From Notamacropus eugenii (Eukaryota > Chordata > Mammalia > Diprotodontia > Macropodidae), in assembly GCF_028372415.1 (NCBI RefSeq), contig NC_092872.1, positions 391,304,853-391,368,852 of the forward strand: a stretch of 64,000 bases of DNA, read 5' to 3'. Under the pieces are notes generated by a model. The model was not told the DNA's origin, ran no database searches, and saw only the letters and a program-made list of their open reading frames with translations. The translations under genes and the position numbers were made by a program. Positions within the stretch are counted from its first letter, which is position 1, and the number at the start of each line of letters is the position of its first letter. Below, in pieces: positions 49,906-62,680 of this stretch.

Positions 49906-50134
49906 TTAGTTTTAGTGCCTAATACAGATATTAATTTCTTCCTCTTTGGAAGAATAAAAACGATGTGACTATATTTTTTTAATTTTATAAAAAAATGATT
50001 TAATCATATTTGCAAAGGAGCATCTTAGTTCAAGTAAAGCCCATGTCTGGCATGTATCTGTTTCTTAATAAATGCTTGTTGATGATATATAAATACATTT
50101 GGTTGCAGCCACATCCATGACAGAGTATTAAAAA

Positions 50135-50395
50135 GAGCATTAGAACAGGAGCCAAAAGAGTTGCTTTTAATCTTCATCTTGCCTATATATGAATTACACT
50201 ATAGCATGGGAGAATAGATATAAAGACAGAGTACCTTGAGTAAAAGCTTGGCTTTATTACTCTTTAACTGTATGACCCTTAGACAGGAATCTTCTCTTTT
50301 TTCAGTCAGTTTCTTCATCTGTGAAATAAGATGGGGAAAATTTGATTATCTATAAAGTCCTCTCCAAGTCTAAATCTATGATAATGTGATTAGAT
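50135..50395 (+). mobile_element. THER1-type SINE
   Basis: 'aactgtatgacccttagaca', 'cagtttcttcatctgtgaaa' and 'tccaagtctaaatctatgat' in sense order. Confidence 0.6.
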
Positions 50396-51689
50396 GTAAG
50401 GTTTCTTCTCCTTTCTGTAGTTTAGCTTCCACATTTGGGGAAAAAATAAAAATTGTATTGGACTAGGTAACTATGAATTTCTCTTTGTCCTCCAACATAC
50501 TGTGGGTATTTTGATTAAAATTTACTTTATTCTACATATTTTGAAGAAATATAAAGTCATGGAGGTGGAAATGAACTGAATAAGACTTTGTATTATTCAT
50601 ATTATCAAGTTGTAGCTTGGACAATTCAGTTTGGTTAGGAGTACAGGAGAAAAGTGGTAGAATTATTGGGCTTGGGAAACAAATTTAATTTATTGCATAA
50701 ATTATGTCAATGTATTCCAAAGGAATTCAGAGCTTTCTTGGTTTCTACTTTTGCTATCCATTAAGACAGTCTCTGTATGCATGATATGAATGAACAAAAC
50801 TTTTGAATAAGGTCTCTGATGACATATTTCACATATCATTGTATTGCTTTAACAATATTAGGAGAAGTAAGAGTGCCATCACCTGTCAGCTGTTGGAGGG
50901 CCAGAAAGAATACCAGATTCTACCCTTATGAGGTACATACAGTTAGGATAAAAAAGGAAGGAAGTAGGTGAGGAAAGCTATAGAACTTTCCCTGGATACA
51001 AAATTAATTCAATAATTCTCTTGAAAGGGGACAGTGCCATTCATTTTTGCTTAACCATTGCTCCTTGAAGATACCAGTTTCCTTATTAGCTCCCTTTGGT
51101 GACAAATTAGGAGAAGGAAATGAGGCTGACCAATATATTCTGATTATCTTATTGAGTACATTTTTATGAAGTCAGGCTGTTCTTTTGTATCAGTAGCCAA
51201 TTAGACATAGTAAAGTGTTTAAATGTTGAAGAGGATGATCAATATACTTCTCAGTCTGGGGGAAAAATCATGTATGATGAATGAATAAATACAAGCACAT
51301 AGCATGAGATAAAGCCTGACTATCCATCCTCACTCTCATGCTAAATAATTAATAATATGTGACAATTTACTTTTTCAAAAATCATTTATTTATCAATTCT
51401 ACCTACCAAGTAGATTGCCATGAACCTGGAAGAAAATAACCAGGTTTGGAATAAATATCATAAAATCTATATAGTAAAGATGAAGTAATAGATTTTTAGA
51501 TTACATAATGATCCTTGAGATCATCATATGTTACTGAAGTCTAAGAAATAATGTGATTTTTATGAGATCACATAGCCAGTTAATTAAAGAAGTGGGAGTA
51601 GAACTATTAAAATATTCTAGTATTCTTTCAATTTCTGAAGTCATCCTATTTTGTTCCTTCTACATTCAATTCTTAGGAAAGGTTTTTAC

Positions 51690-51925
51690 TCTAGAAGTAG
51701 CTGATAGCACTGTGTCTGGAGTCAGGAAGACCCAAATTCATATTGAACTTCAGACACAATAGGTTTGTGAATCTCAACAAGTTCTTGAACATTCCTTTGC
51801 CTTGGTTTCCTCAATTATATAATAGGAATATAAAACAGGGACATTGTGAGTATCATGCAGGATAATGTTTATTAACAAATAAACCCTCTCACAATATGTG
51901 ACAAATAAGTGGCACTATATAAAAG
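51690..51925 (+). mobile_element. MAR/CORE-type SINE
   Basis: 'gtgtctggagtcaggaagac', 'ttgccttggtttcctcaatt' and 'gacattgtgagtatcatgca' end in 'gtggcactatataaaagctt'. Confidence 0.65.
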
Positions 51926-52249
51926 CTTATTCCCTTCCTTTTTTCTTCCTTTCATTCCACATACAGTTTTATCAAGTTTTGTGTGGAACAGTTTTGAAGT
52001 AAGAATTATTTTAGAGTGCAGTAAATATAATACTTGATAATCATCACGAAATATGTGACCTGCATGTGGGTATTTGGGAGAGTAATCAAGTTCAGATATA
52101 TTACTATAAAATATATTTAGTTTTTAATGACAATTAAAAGGAGCACACTTATCTGGAAATTTTACTTATGTAGAGTCAATCATTTCCTGGTAATGTCAAA
52201 TAGTTGAAAGAAAAAAGGCACTAGAATTGAGGGATTAGAAAATGTTTCC

Positions 52250-54360
52250 TGTAGAGTTTGGGACTATAGTTGGAATTTGAGGGAATTCAGGAAATGCCGA
52301 AGGTGGAGATAGGGAGAGAGAACATTACATACAGAGAATGGCCAGAGAAGTGCCAGAAGCTTGTTTATAGAATATCAAGGCATTCAATATCACTAGATCA
52401 AAGAGTGGCATGCAGTAAGATATAAGAAAATGAGAAAGGTGTGTGCTTGGGGGGAGGAAGAAGGGAGTATAAATTATGAGTGATCCTGGAGGTGTTTTGG
52501 AGTTATTGGTTTTTAGTGTGGGGAAAGGTTACCTGGTCAGATCTGTGTTTTATGAAAATTATTCTGTTCATTGAAATGGAGGATAAATTGGAGAGAGGAG
52601 AATTTTGAGGCACTCAGACCCACCAGCAGGCTATTGAAGTAATCCAAATATTAGATAATAAGTACTCAAACTTGAGTGGTGGCAGTATCAGAATAAAAAA
52701 AGGGGCATATTCAAGACATATTGCAAAGGTAAAATTGTAAGATCTTGGCAACAGTTTGGATATAGAGAATGAGAGACAGTGAGGAGTTGAAGATGACATC
52801 TAAGCGTCAAATCTGAGGCACTAGGATAGTGTTGTCCTTTACGGTATTGGGAAAGTAGAGATGTAGAGGGCTTAAGGAAAAAGTTAAGAAGTTCAGTTTT
52901 GAAAATCATGAGTTCAAAATGTCTACTAGACATTCAGTTTGAGATTTATGAACAGTAGTTGGATTTTGAACTTGGAGATCAGCCAAAAGGTTAGGGAAAT
53001 ATCATTTGAATTCAGGACAATTAGCTTAGAGATAGCCTTTAAATCCATGGATTCTAATGAAATCACCAAGTGAAGTAGTATGGAGGGAAAAGAAAAAGGT
53101 CCAGGAAAGGATCCTGTTGTATATTTACAATTAGAAAGTATGACCTGAATGAGGATTCAGCAATGAAGATTGAGATAGGTAAAAGGAAAACTAGGAGAGA
53201 GTGGTGTTCTGAAAATCTAATGATAAGAGAGTATCAAGGGTAAAAAAAAGATGAACAACAGTGGCAAAGGTACCCAAAGGTCAAGGAAAATGAGGGTTGA
53301 AAAAAGGTATTGGATTTGGTAATTAATGGATCATCAGTAACCTTGGAGAGAATAACTTTAGGGGACTGATTAGGTTGGAAGCTAGACTGTGAGAGTGAGA
53401 TAAAAGTGGAAGTACCTATTGTAGATAGCCTTTTCAAAGAATTTTTTCCCAGAGGATTAGAAAGATATGAGATGGGAATGGAAAGAATGGAATCTCTCAA
53501 ATAATGGGGATGGAACCCCTAAAATGAGGGAGTTTTGAGGATGGGGGTGACATGGACATGTTTGTAAGCAATGGGGAAGGAGAAAATAGATAGGGAGAGG
53601 TTTGAAAATAAATGATAGAATGAAGGTGGCAGAGGGGCCAGTGTCTTAGAGGAGACAAAATGGAATGAGATCACTTAAGCAGGTGGGAAGTATTGGCCTT
53701 GGTAAAGAGGAAGGTCACCTCATCATGGAAGATAGTTGAAGGAGAAATAGTGGTAGAAAGTCATCTGAGTGATTCTAGACAAAGAAGAAAGTAGAAAAGA
53801 GAGCTCCTGGTAAATTGTCTCAATCTTTCTTCTGAAATATGACACAACATTCTTAGCTATGAGGATAATGCTAGGGAGAGGTATGAAAAGTTGGAGAAGG
53901 GAGAATAAAAGTTGGAAAGGGCTACTGTAAAAAATGGGATTGTGAGTTAATAGAACTATGGAAGGATTATTTAGCATCAGTAAGGTTCCACTTAAGGTAA
54001 CATAACATAAAAATGTAGTATATTGATCAGAATGGTTTTATGATTTTCTCCTAGATTCAATAATATAGTAGGGAAGGTGGCAGATGATGGGAATCATTGA
54101 AGGCTGAGCCTTGGCAGGTTGAAATAGGTCAAATGATAAGGGCCCAGGGACTCAAGAGAAAAGTATATCATACACTTGAACTGATTCATCAAGGGGTTGA
54201 GAGGGAAAGAAGAGCAGAAAGTGATTAATGCAGGGAAGACATTCTCGAAGGAATTTGAGGTATCTAGGGATTTAAAGTTTTCGTATGGATAACGAATAGT
54301 GTCTTGTAATGGAAGGCAGAGGGAAAACAAAACCATGGCCAGATAAAGGAATATCTGGAT
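52250..54360 (-). mobile_element. L2 LINE, about 2.1 kb of ORF2 (reverse transcriptase), antisense
   Basis: Minus-strand reading resembles L2 ORF2 across most of its length. 'RKIETIYQELS' lies at about 53855-53823. 'LKRLSTIGTSTFISLSQSSF' then 'LSKVTDDPLITKSN' lie at about 53437-53300 (RT fingers/palm). 'MSSRHFELMIFKTELLNFFL' is at 52933-52874. The nucleotide complement of 'aggctattgaagtaatccaa' is the 'ctggactattgcaatagcct' L2 landmark. The frame is broken repeatedly, so it is dead. It is the longest L2 piece in the window. Confidence 0.75.
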
Positions 54361-54769
54361 TTTTTAACATGGTGGTGGTATATTTGTAGGTGGTGACAAT
54401 ATCTTCCTATGTATCAAAAGTTGTATCAAGTCATATCAAATTGTAAAGGCTTTGATTACCAGCTCCAGGGCTAGAGTATGTGTTACCTTTAGGCCAAACT
54501 ACTTAAATATGGAAAGGGTCATTACTAACAAGCTCATATGGAATAAATGTTTCAGTCATGACAAAAAAACATAGAGAGAATCTATGTTAAAGGAGATGGG
54601 AGGTACCTGAGATGTCATCACAGTGTATGGATCAGAAAACTGAATTGAGGGGTCAAAAAATCATGGATCCTTAAAGTTGAATAAAATAACTTTCCAAAAT
54701 ATTTAAACAAGAGTTATCATCCAGAGGGAGAAAAATATCAGATCACAAACTCCCTGACTCCCAAACTGA

Positions 54770-55029
54770 AAAATATGGCATACTGGATAGAATGCTGAAC
54801 TTGGAGTCAGGAGTTCAAATATTGCCTCAGAAAATTACCCTCTGTGAGAGTATGAACAATTCTTTTAATATCTCCCAGCCTTGTATTTTTTCAGATGTAA
54901 ACTAAAGATTATAATAGTTCCTACCTCTCAGACTTGTTATGAGGACCAAACTAAGATAAAATATGTAAAGTACTCTGCAAACCTCAAAATCCTATATAAC
55001 TACAAGTTATTATTATTATTATCATTACT
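54770..55029 (+). mobile_element. MAR/CORE-type SINE with (TTA)n tail
   Basis: 'catactggatagaatgctga', 'cttggagtcaggagttcaaa', 'ctacctctcagacttgttat' and 'aaagtactctgcaaacctca' end in a TTATTATTATTATTATC tail. Confidence 0.75.
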
Positions 55030-55104
55030 GTGGTAGTAGTAGTAGTGGTAGTGGTAGTGGTAGTGGTAGTGGTAGTGGTAGTGGTAGTGGTAGTAGTAGT
55101 AGTA

Positions 55105-55171
<67 letters not shown>

Positions 55172-55188
55172 CAGCAGCAGTAGCAGTA
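55030..55188 (+). repeat. (GTG GTA)n / (GTA)n triplet array
   Basis: About 53 triplets: alternating GTG-GTA hexamers in the first half, then GTA triplets, then GCA-containing units. It directly abuts the SINE tail. The poly-Val and poly-Leu frames through it are artefacts. Confidence 0.98.
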
Positions 55189-55449
55189 TTGTCATTATTG
55201 TGTATTTTGAAAAGTTATATTGCTCTTCTCCAAGTAACAATAGAAATTTAAAAAAAATGAAATCTTTAAGAATTATGGCTATCAAAAACTACTTCAGTAA
55301 TCACGGTAATAATTGGATGATTTGCCTTTCCATCATTTAACTTTGATAAATATTGATGTATCCCTCCTCATTTATACCAGAGTTCATTAGCTAAATGACC
55401 ATTAAGTGCAGTGGAAAAGTTAAGAATTGATTTGTTTATCCAAAATGTA

Positions 55450-55590
55450 TTCTTTTCCTCTTCCATAAAACTTCCTTGAGTGCAGGGACCTACTCACTTG
55501 TTTGTTTGTTTTCTCAGCACTTCCCACAATTCCTGGACCATAATAAATCAGATAAACACAAATAAGTGCTTTTTCATTTATTCTCTGTCA
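55450..55590 (+). mobile_element. L2 LINE 3' terminus
   Basis: 'ccttgagtgcagggacctac', 'tctcagcacttcccacaatt' and 'cctggaccataataaatcag' in sense order. Confidence 0.6.
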
Positions 55591-56084
55591 AACTAATGAA
55601 GAGTATTCATCATAATACAGTAGAGAAAAACTGCCGGGTGAGGAAGCAAAAGCCATTTTTCATTTTCAAGTCAAGGTTAATTTGTATTTAAACTTCTTCT
55701 AAAATTTTCTGAGTTCATGAAAAAGAGAATGGCAAAAAAAATTTAACTTAAAATGACTTATAATTTTAAAGATCACATTTGCTGCTGCAATCCTATTGTA
55801 GACAAATGGATATTTGAAAGACTCAGAGTTCCATTTAGATGGAAATCATCTGCCACTTGCAAAGTATTATCTTGCCCTAAAAATCAGCACTTTGTGCTCA
55901 ATAAACATTATATTTTTGATTCTATATGCTGAGTGCATCTGCTGAGAGGACAGATTTCAAAATAGTATTTCTTTCTGGCCAGTTATCTAGTGCAGATGAT
56001 GACATGCAAAACATCACAACTGAACAAAGATGGTCAGTTTCCATCTCTAACATGGGACAACTTTAAGATATGGCTTCTACTTTG

Positions 56085-56215
56085 TACAGGAAGAATTTGA
56101 GCTCCTTAGCAGCAAGGATTGCTTCACTTTTTTCTTTTAATTCTCAAATACTTAATACAATGTCTTGCATGTAGTAGGTGTATAACCAATGTTTCATGAA
56201 TAAAGGAACAAATAA
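56085..56215 (+). mobile_element. L2 LINE 3' terminus
   Basis: 'gagctccttagcagcaagga' and 'atacaatgtcttgcatgtag' then 'taggtgtataaccaatgttt' in sense order. Confidence 0.6.
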
Positions 56216-56262
56216 CTAAACCTTTCTCAAGTACCCAACACTCAGCTTGCAAGGCAATATAA

Positions 56263-56485
56263 TAGACCTGCACAACTTGGAAGTAGAAGGGGGCCAAAAT
56301 TAAAATGGGCTAAACTTCTTTGGGCAGCAGATAGAGTAGACTAGAGACAGACTGACAATGGTTGGTTGCTTCAGGTCACATGACAAATGAGAGAGTATGC
56401 AGTGACAACCCTATATTTTTTGCTGGTGCCAGAAATCCTTTGGCAGGCTGCAAACAATTTGCAGGTCTTATGTTGTGTAGACCTG
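56263..56485. mobile_element. hAT-like non-autonomous DNA transposon
   Basis: Terminal arms TAGACCTGCACAAC (start) and, reverse-complemented, CAGGTCTACACAAC (end) form an inverted repeat with CAG/CTG-type hAT ends. Flanking octamers CAATATAA (56255-56262) and CAATAAAT (56486-56493) agree at 6 of 8 bases, as an aged 8-bp target duplication would. 223 bp, no coding capacity. Confidence 0.6.
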
Positions 56486-56499
56486 CAATAAATTATTAG

Positions 56500-56600
56500 A
56501 GCTGAACCTAAAAAATCATGTAGTCCTAATCCCCCATTTTACCAAGGAAATGGATACCCAGATCTTCCCTAAGGTCATACAAATAGTGGCAAGGATAGCA
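56500..56600 (-). mobile_element. MIR-type SINE fragment, antisense
   Basis: 'tagtcctaatcccccatttt', 'accaaggaaatggataccca' and 'ccctaaggtcatacaaatag' are antisense CORE-SINE motifs. Confidence 0.55.
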
Positions 56601-57294
56601 AAAGTGTCTCATTTCTCAGGATTCTCGTGTTTGTACATGGTCTGTTGTCTCTCTTTTGTGGTAAAATAATATCATGGCCCTATTAATGATTTCAAAATCA
56701 TTTAATCAGAATTATAATTCAAAATATAATAATCACCTAGCAAAGTAATTTTTAAACTTTTAACCATATATATAAAGCAAAATATGTGCAGTCTGAAACA
56801 TATCTTAGTGAAAACATATTTTAATAAATATGAAAATAAATACAGTGAAGTTAATAAATACTTCATAAATGTAATAAAAAAATAAAGTGTACATCTCCCA
56901 AACTAATTTTCATGATTTCTTCAGCACTTTCAGTGCTGTTAGAAGTTCAGTGCTGTTCATTCAGTTTGAGTATAAGGATTCTACCATCCCTGAAATCTTG
57001 TGAACTAAATAAAAATGCAGGGGATTTAGGAAAAAGAAATGTGGAGAAAAGTTATAAAATAAAAACCATATGGTTGTTTATATTTGCAAGTGAAATATAT
57101 TCATCAATATTTGCTTGATTCTCCATCAACTTGAAATGAAGTGATCTGTGAATTGTACAAAAGCATGATGCATCATCTTTGGGTCTAAAAAAAGTGGTTG
57201 ACTTAAAACAGCTATTGTGTTGAACACAGTATCAAGAGCCACAATAAAATTAAAAGCACAGTACGTAAGATGCTGCATAGAATGCCCAAACTTA

Positions 57295-57415
57295 AAACCT
57301 TTCAGAGGATGTTTATTCTAACTCCCTGGTTTTCAGATGAAGAAACTGGGACTCAGATAGGGGAAGAAACTTGACTAGAGTGACACAGCTGGTAAGTAGC
57401 AGAACCATTAGTACA
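57295..57415 (-). mobile_element. MIR-type SINE, antisense
   Basis: 'cagatgaagaaactgggact', 'tgactagagtgacacagctg' and 'gtaagtagcagaacc' match the antisense SINE core closely. Confidence 0.7.
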
Positions 57416-57954
57416 AACTGAAAATTTCTCCTAATCCATTAGTAGAAACTGAACATTTCTCCTCCTAATCATTTACTCTATTAATACAGCTTTAATCTGT
57501 CACATTTCAGGTCATTATCAGTGTCCCAATACAAACTCTTAGGCTGTGGGTGAGAGCCACAGAAGTTATAATAAGATTGGAAAATAAGATCTAGAAGAAG
57601 AGATGAAAAGCCCCAGGAGCATTTAGCACAGAAAAGACAAGACTGAATAGCCTAGCTCCTACAAACATCTTGATTGTGGAAAAATGTGAAAGATATTAAA
57701 TGAGAGTATGCATTAGTTGTGAATTTAGTGAAGCAATGTCCCCTCTCTGGGCCCAAGTTCCTTCATCAGAAAACAGGAAGCTAAAATGATTTCTAAAGTC
57801 TCTTACCTCTCTAATGTCCCATCATCTGATAAAGATATATTGGCAAATTGGTGTTCTCTGTCATCTACTAAGGACATTAGAAGAAAAAGTTAAAATATTT
57901 GCAGGAGAAATTTGGGTTGATACTGGCATAGAATTTTATCAGAAATAGGACTGT

Positions 57955-58110
57955 TAAACCTTAGAGCACAGGGTCACAGGATTTAGCGTTGGAAGGGACT
58001 TTTAGATCATCTGAATCAATATATTTATTTAGAGAGGAAGACCCTGCTGCACAGAGAAAGGTATTGATTAAAGTTATACAAGTTCAAGAATTACTCTAGA
58101 TTCCAACCCC
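57955..58110 (-). mobile_element. THER1-type SINE, antisense
   Basis: 'tcacaggatttagcgttgga', 'agggacttttagatcatctg' and 'tgctgcacagagaaaggtat' are antisense THER1 motifs. Confidence 0.65.
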
Positions 58111-58489
58111 CAATAAGAGATCTTTTTGAATCTCCTTTTGTAAAAACTGGTACTCCGCTTTTGTGGGCAACTTAAGTAATATCCTGAACTATGTTTGAGG
58201 TATGCATCAATCTGCATGATCACAATTTTCAAACACTGAACTTCTACTTACAATTCCAATGAATACAAATGTGCAAATGAGTATTGGTCATACTTACAGA
58301 GACCAATATAACTTTGTGAGACTCCAAGAAAAAAAGTGGTATAGAATTTTATTTTCTAGTCATTTTGCAACCATGATCCACAATCACAGCATTTCGTGAC
58401 TTAAGCTGTATTCATTAAGCTGCACTAAAATGTGCATATTGGTACCCTGTATAATGATGAAAGGACAACAAGGATGATGATCATGATAG

Positions 58490-58617
58490 CTCCTTTTACA
58501 TATAGTGGATTAAGTATTGCAAACCACAGTATTTACATTATTTCATTTCATCTTCACAACAACCTTTGCAGGTCAATGCTATCATTATCACCATTTTATA
58601 CAAGAACAAAACTTGAC
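58490..58617 (-). mobile_element. CORE-SINE, antisense, part 1 (split by HAL1 insertion)
   Basis: 'tcttcacaacaacctttgca' and 'tatcattatcaccattttat' then 'acaagaacaaaact' are antisense SINE sequence that stops abruptly at the HAL1-like start. It continues at 61575. Confidence 0.65.
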
Positions 58618-59336
58618 TTGGGAGGTGGTGAAGCCAAGATGGTGAAGTTCAAGGATTGACCAGTTTTAGCTCTCCCCCCATATCTTATAAAATATCTGTA
58701 AAAAATGAATCTAAACAGATACTAGAGCAGCAAAAGCCACAAAATGACAGAGTGAAACAGATTTCTAGCCCAAGACAGCTTAGAAGACCAACAGGAAAGG
58801 TCTATCACATTGGGTTAGGAGCAGAGCACAGCCCAGTGTGGGTCACATGGCACAGATAGGATTGGAGCAGGCTTCAGAGCACAGAATCATGGGTAGCAGC
58901 TGTGATTCCCAGATTTCTCAACCCACAAATACCAAAGACAGCTTCAAAGGTCAGTAAGAAAGCTCTTTAACCTCAGCGAGAGGGGATCATGGTCCTGTCT
59001 CAGCCCCAGCCCCATGTCAGCAGCAGTGTCCACTTTTGGAGCGTTTGGCCTAAAGACCCTGGGGGAATAGAGCAGCTGATCTGGGTCTTAGTTCTGAGTG
59101 GTGGTCCTGGGGTGAGAAGGATCATTGGCATGGTGGAGCTGGTGGTGGCTGTGGACAGGGAATCCTACTGACACTTCCAGAGCAGAAAAGAGTACCTGTG
59201 GTTGCTCACAGACCAGAGTGCAGGCCAGGAGAGGAGTAAACCCCTCTCCCTTGATTGTGTCACCTTGGAGGAATTGACAGCTTACAGGTCCCTAGAATAT
59301 ACCCTCCTCTTGATGAAGGACTCAAAAGTCAAGTAA

Positions 59337-60434
59337 ATGGCTGGGAAAATGCCCAGAAGAGGGAAACAATAAGACTATAGAAGGTTACTTTCTTCTTGAG
59401 AAGGTATTTTCTTCCATACCATCAGATGAAGATATCAAAGTCAAGACATCTACGTTGAAAACTTCCAAAAAACATACACAATGGTCTCAGGCTATGGAAG
59501 AGCTCAAAAAAGTATTTTGAAAATCAAGTAAGAGAGGTGGAGGAAAAATTAGGAAGAGAAATGAGAATGATGCAAGGAAATCATGAAAAGTGAGTCAACA
59601 GCTCACTAAAAGAGGCCCCAAAATGCTGAAGAAAATGAGACATTTAAAAATAGATTAATCTAAATGGCAAAAGAGATTCAAAAAGCCAATGAAGAGAAGA
59701 ATGCTTTAAAAAGCAGAATAAGCCAAATGGAAAAGGAAGTTCAAAAGCTCACTAAAGAAAATAGTTTGTTTTTTAAAATTAGAATGGAGCAGATGGAAGC
59801 TAATGACTCTATGAAAAATCAAGAAATTATAAAACAAAACCAAAAGAATGAAATAATAAAAGACAATGTGAAATATCTCATTGGAAAAGCAACTGACCTG
59901 GAAAATATATCCAGGAGAGATAATTTTAAAATTATTGGTCTACCTAAAAACCATGATCAAAAAAAGATCCTAGACATCATCTTCCAAGATATTATCAAGG
60001 GAAACTGCCCTGATATTCTAGAACCAGATGGTAACATAGAAATGGAAAGAATTCATCATTCACCTCCTGCAAGAGATCTTTCCAAGAGAAAAACTCCTAG
60101 GAATACTATAGCCAAATTCCAGAATTCCCAGGTTAAAGAGAAAATATTATAAGCAGTTAGAAAGAAAAAATTCAAGTACTGTAGAGATACAGTCAGGATA
60201 ACATAGGATTTAGCAGCTTCTTTACTAAGGGATCAAAGGACTTGGAATATGATATTCCAGAGCTCAAAGGAGATAGGCTTAAAACCAGAAAACCAAGAAT
60301 CACTTCCCAAGCAAAACTGAGCATAATACTGCAGGGGAAAATGGAATTTCAATGAAATAGAGCATTTCTTGTTGAAAAGACCAGAGCTGTATAGAAAATT
60401 TGACTTTCAAGTTCAAGAATCAAGAGAAATATGA
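59337..60434 (+). pseudogene. L1/HAL1 ORF1 remnant
   Basis: A candidate start ATG at 59337 is followed by an early stop. The longest clean stretch (59664-60152, 162 codons) contains a heptad coiled coil (residues about 1-80, KSRISQMEKEVQKLTKEN) and then the ORF1p core. The core has 'ENISRRDNFKIIGLPKN' (RRM start), 'ILDIIFQDII' and 'RNTIAKFQNSQVKEKIL' (C-terminal domain). Homology continues out of frame to 'RTWNMIFQSSKE' near 60240 and a C-terminal 'ELYRKFDF' segment, ending at TGA 60432-60434. Inactive through stops and frameshifts. ORF1p is a nucleic-acid chaperone of LINE particles. Confidence 0.87.
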
Positions 60435-60628
60435 AAAGCTAAACAGGAAAGAAAAGCTTTAAGAAACTCATTAAAATTGAACTCTTTACATTTCTACATG
60501 GAAAGATGTTACTTGTAACTCATGAGACCTTTTTCAGTGTTAGGGTAGTTAGAGAGAATATGTGTGTGTGTATGTATACATTATATATGTGTAAGTATGT
60601 ATATGTACATAGGTATACATGTGTATGT

Positions 60629-60750
<122 letters not shown>

Positions 60751-61574
60751 GGCACAGGGTGAGCTGAATATGAAGGGAGAACAACTAAAAAAATAAAATA
60801 AAACTTACTTTTGAATGGAATGTACTAGGAGTAAGAAAAAGGGAAAGGCAGAATGTAGCAAATCATCTCACATAAAAGAGAGAAGAAAGAGAACTCACAA
60901 TCGACGGGAAGAGGGGGGAGGTGGAAAGAAATAAGTGAGCCTTACTCTCATGGGATTTGGCTTAAGGAGGGAATAATATTCACTCAATTGGATATGGAAA
61001 TCTATTTTACCCTGCAGGACATCAAGGGGAAGGGGAGAGGAGAGGGAAGATAATAAAAGGAACAGCAAATGGAGGAAAGGGATTATCACAAGCAAGCAAG
61101 GGAGAGAATGGAATAAATGGAGGACAGAATAGGACAGAAGGAAATGTGGTTAGTTTTTTACAGCATAACTATTATGAAAGTGCTTTGCATTGTTACACAT
61201 GTATTGCCTATATTGAATTGCTTGTTTTCTCAATGAGGGCGGGTAAGGTGGGAGGGAGGGAGGGAGAGAATATGGAACTCGAAGCTTTAAGAATGAATGT
61301 TAAAAATTGTTTTAGCATGCAGTTGGAAATTAAGATACACAGGCAATCGAGTATAGAAATCTATTTTGCCCTACAGGAAAATAGAGAGGAAGGAGGATGG
61401 AAAAAGTTTGGGTAACAGAAGGGAGGAGAGACTGGAGGAAGGGATGGATGGGACATATGCTGTCCTGGTGTGGGGGGTGGGGAGAGATGGGGAGAAAATT
61501 TTGAATTCAAATTCTTGTGGAAGTGAATGTTGAAGACTGAAAAAATAAATAAATTATGTATTTAAAGAAAAAAT

Positions 61575-61700
61575 ACTAGACACATTGGTTAAATTGCTAA
61601 TGACACATGGCTAATCAGTGTCTGAGAAGAAATCTAAACCTAAGTCTTTCTGGCTCTAAGTCCAACATTCTATCCACTATGCCATATTGGTTTTAATCTA
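61575..61700 (-). mobile_element. CORE-SINE, antisense, part 2
   Basis: 'ggttaaattgctaatgacac', 'taatcagtgtctgagaagaa' and 'attctatccactatgccata' continue the antisense SINE that broke off at 58617. Confidence 0.68.
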
Positions 61701-61799
61701 CAATTGAGATTAATGTTCTAATACAGATTTGAAAGTTGTTGAAGTACCTCAGAATATAGATAGAGGGACATATATCTTAAAATCTGTATCATGAGTTTC

Positions 61800-61960
61800 C
61801 CCATATCTCTCCGATCCTCAACTTTTCATCCTCAAAATGGGGGCAATAATAACACCTACCTGCCATGTTGTGGGGATCAAGTGAAATAATGTATTTAAAA
61901 TGCACTTTGAAAACTTTAAAGCTTTATGCATATTAACTATTTCATGATTGTTACCATGAT
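61800..61960 (+). mobile_element. MAR/CORE-type SINE 3' part
   Basis: 'catcctcaaaatgggggcaa', 'taacacctacctgccatgtt' and 'gtggggatcaagtgaaataa' in sense order. Confidence 0.7.
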
Positions 61961-62199
61961 TAGTTTATTTTAGTTGGAGGCAAAGAAAGAAGGAGAGTAG
62001 AAAGCTAAAGGGAAGCTTGGAATTCTCTTTACTGTTTCTCACAGTGAAAATCTGTGGCTAATTTAAGTAGTCAAATAAAACCTCACTATGGTGTGATGCA
62101 TTTGAACATCCTACATATGCCTCTGTACATTCTACATTCACATTATTGTGAGATATTCACAGTTAACGACTCCTCTGTGTTGGAGAGACTTTAGTCATG

Positions 62200-62340
62200 T
62201 CTGAGCCAAATCCACTTATTTTACTGGTGAGTAAAAGGAGGAACTGAGAGATTTAGTTATTTGTGAAAGGGGTGTTAGTGACAGTCCTAGACTAGAATCT
62301 AGGTCATCTAAATTCCAGGCCAACCTTCTTCAAAGTTAAC
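62200..62340 (-). mobile_element. MIR-type SINE, antisense
   Basis: 'tggtgagtaaaaggaggaac' and 'gtcctagactagaatctagg' then 'tcatctaaattccaggccaa' are antisense SINE motifs. Confidence 0.55.
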
Positions 62341-62529
62341 CCTATTAAACTAATCACGCATTTTCATACACCCCACACTTTCTGAGGAAAAATAATCTTC
62401 CTTCTTGATTTGCATTATTAGTTGGTATTTAGGTTGTCTAGGTCCTTCTGACTAAAGTTATTGTTAAGCCAAAAAATAAATATCAAGGGGATAGGTATTT
62501 CTAAAGCTTTATAGAAAAAAAAAAACTAA

Positions 62530-62680
62530 CATACTTTTGGATTAAATTCAAAAAGATTTATTACCTGTCTGCTATGTGCAGAGTAACATTCTAGGTATGG
62601 AGAAGTATATGCACTTATTCAGTAGAGCTATAATCTTGGTATTGTGGGTCCTTCTAATAATGAAGAGCACAAGCTATCTA
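62530..62680 (-). mobile_element. L2 LINE 3' fragment, antisense
   Basis: 'agatttattacctgtctgct' and 'atgtgcagagtaacattcta' then 'ggtatggaga' are the antisense L2 terminus. Confidence 0.5.

Noticed and set aside
55025..55285. Poly-Val and poly-Leu open frames
   Set aside because: Artefact of the GTA/GTG triplet array.
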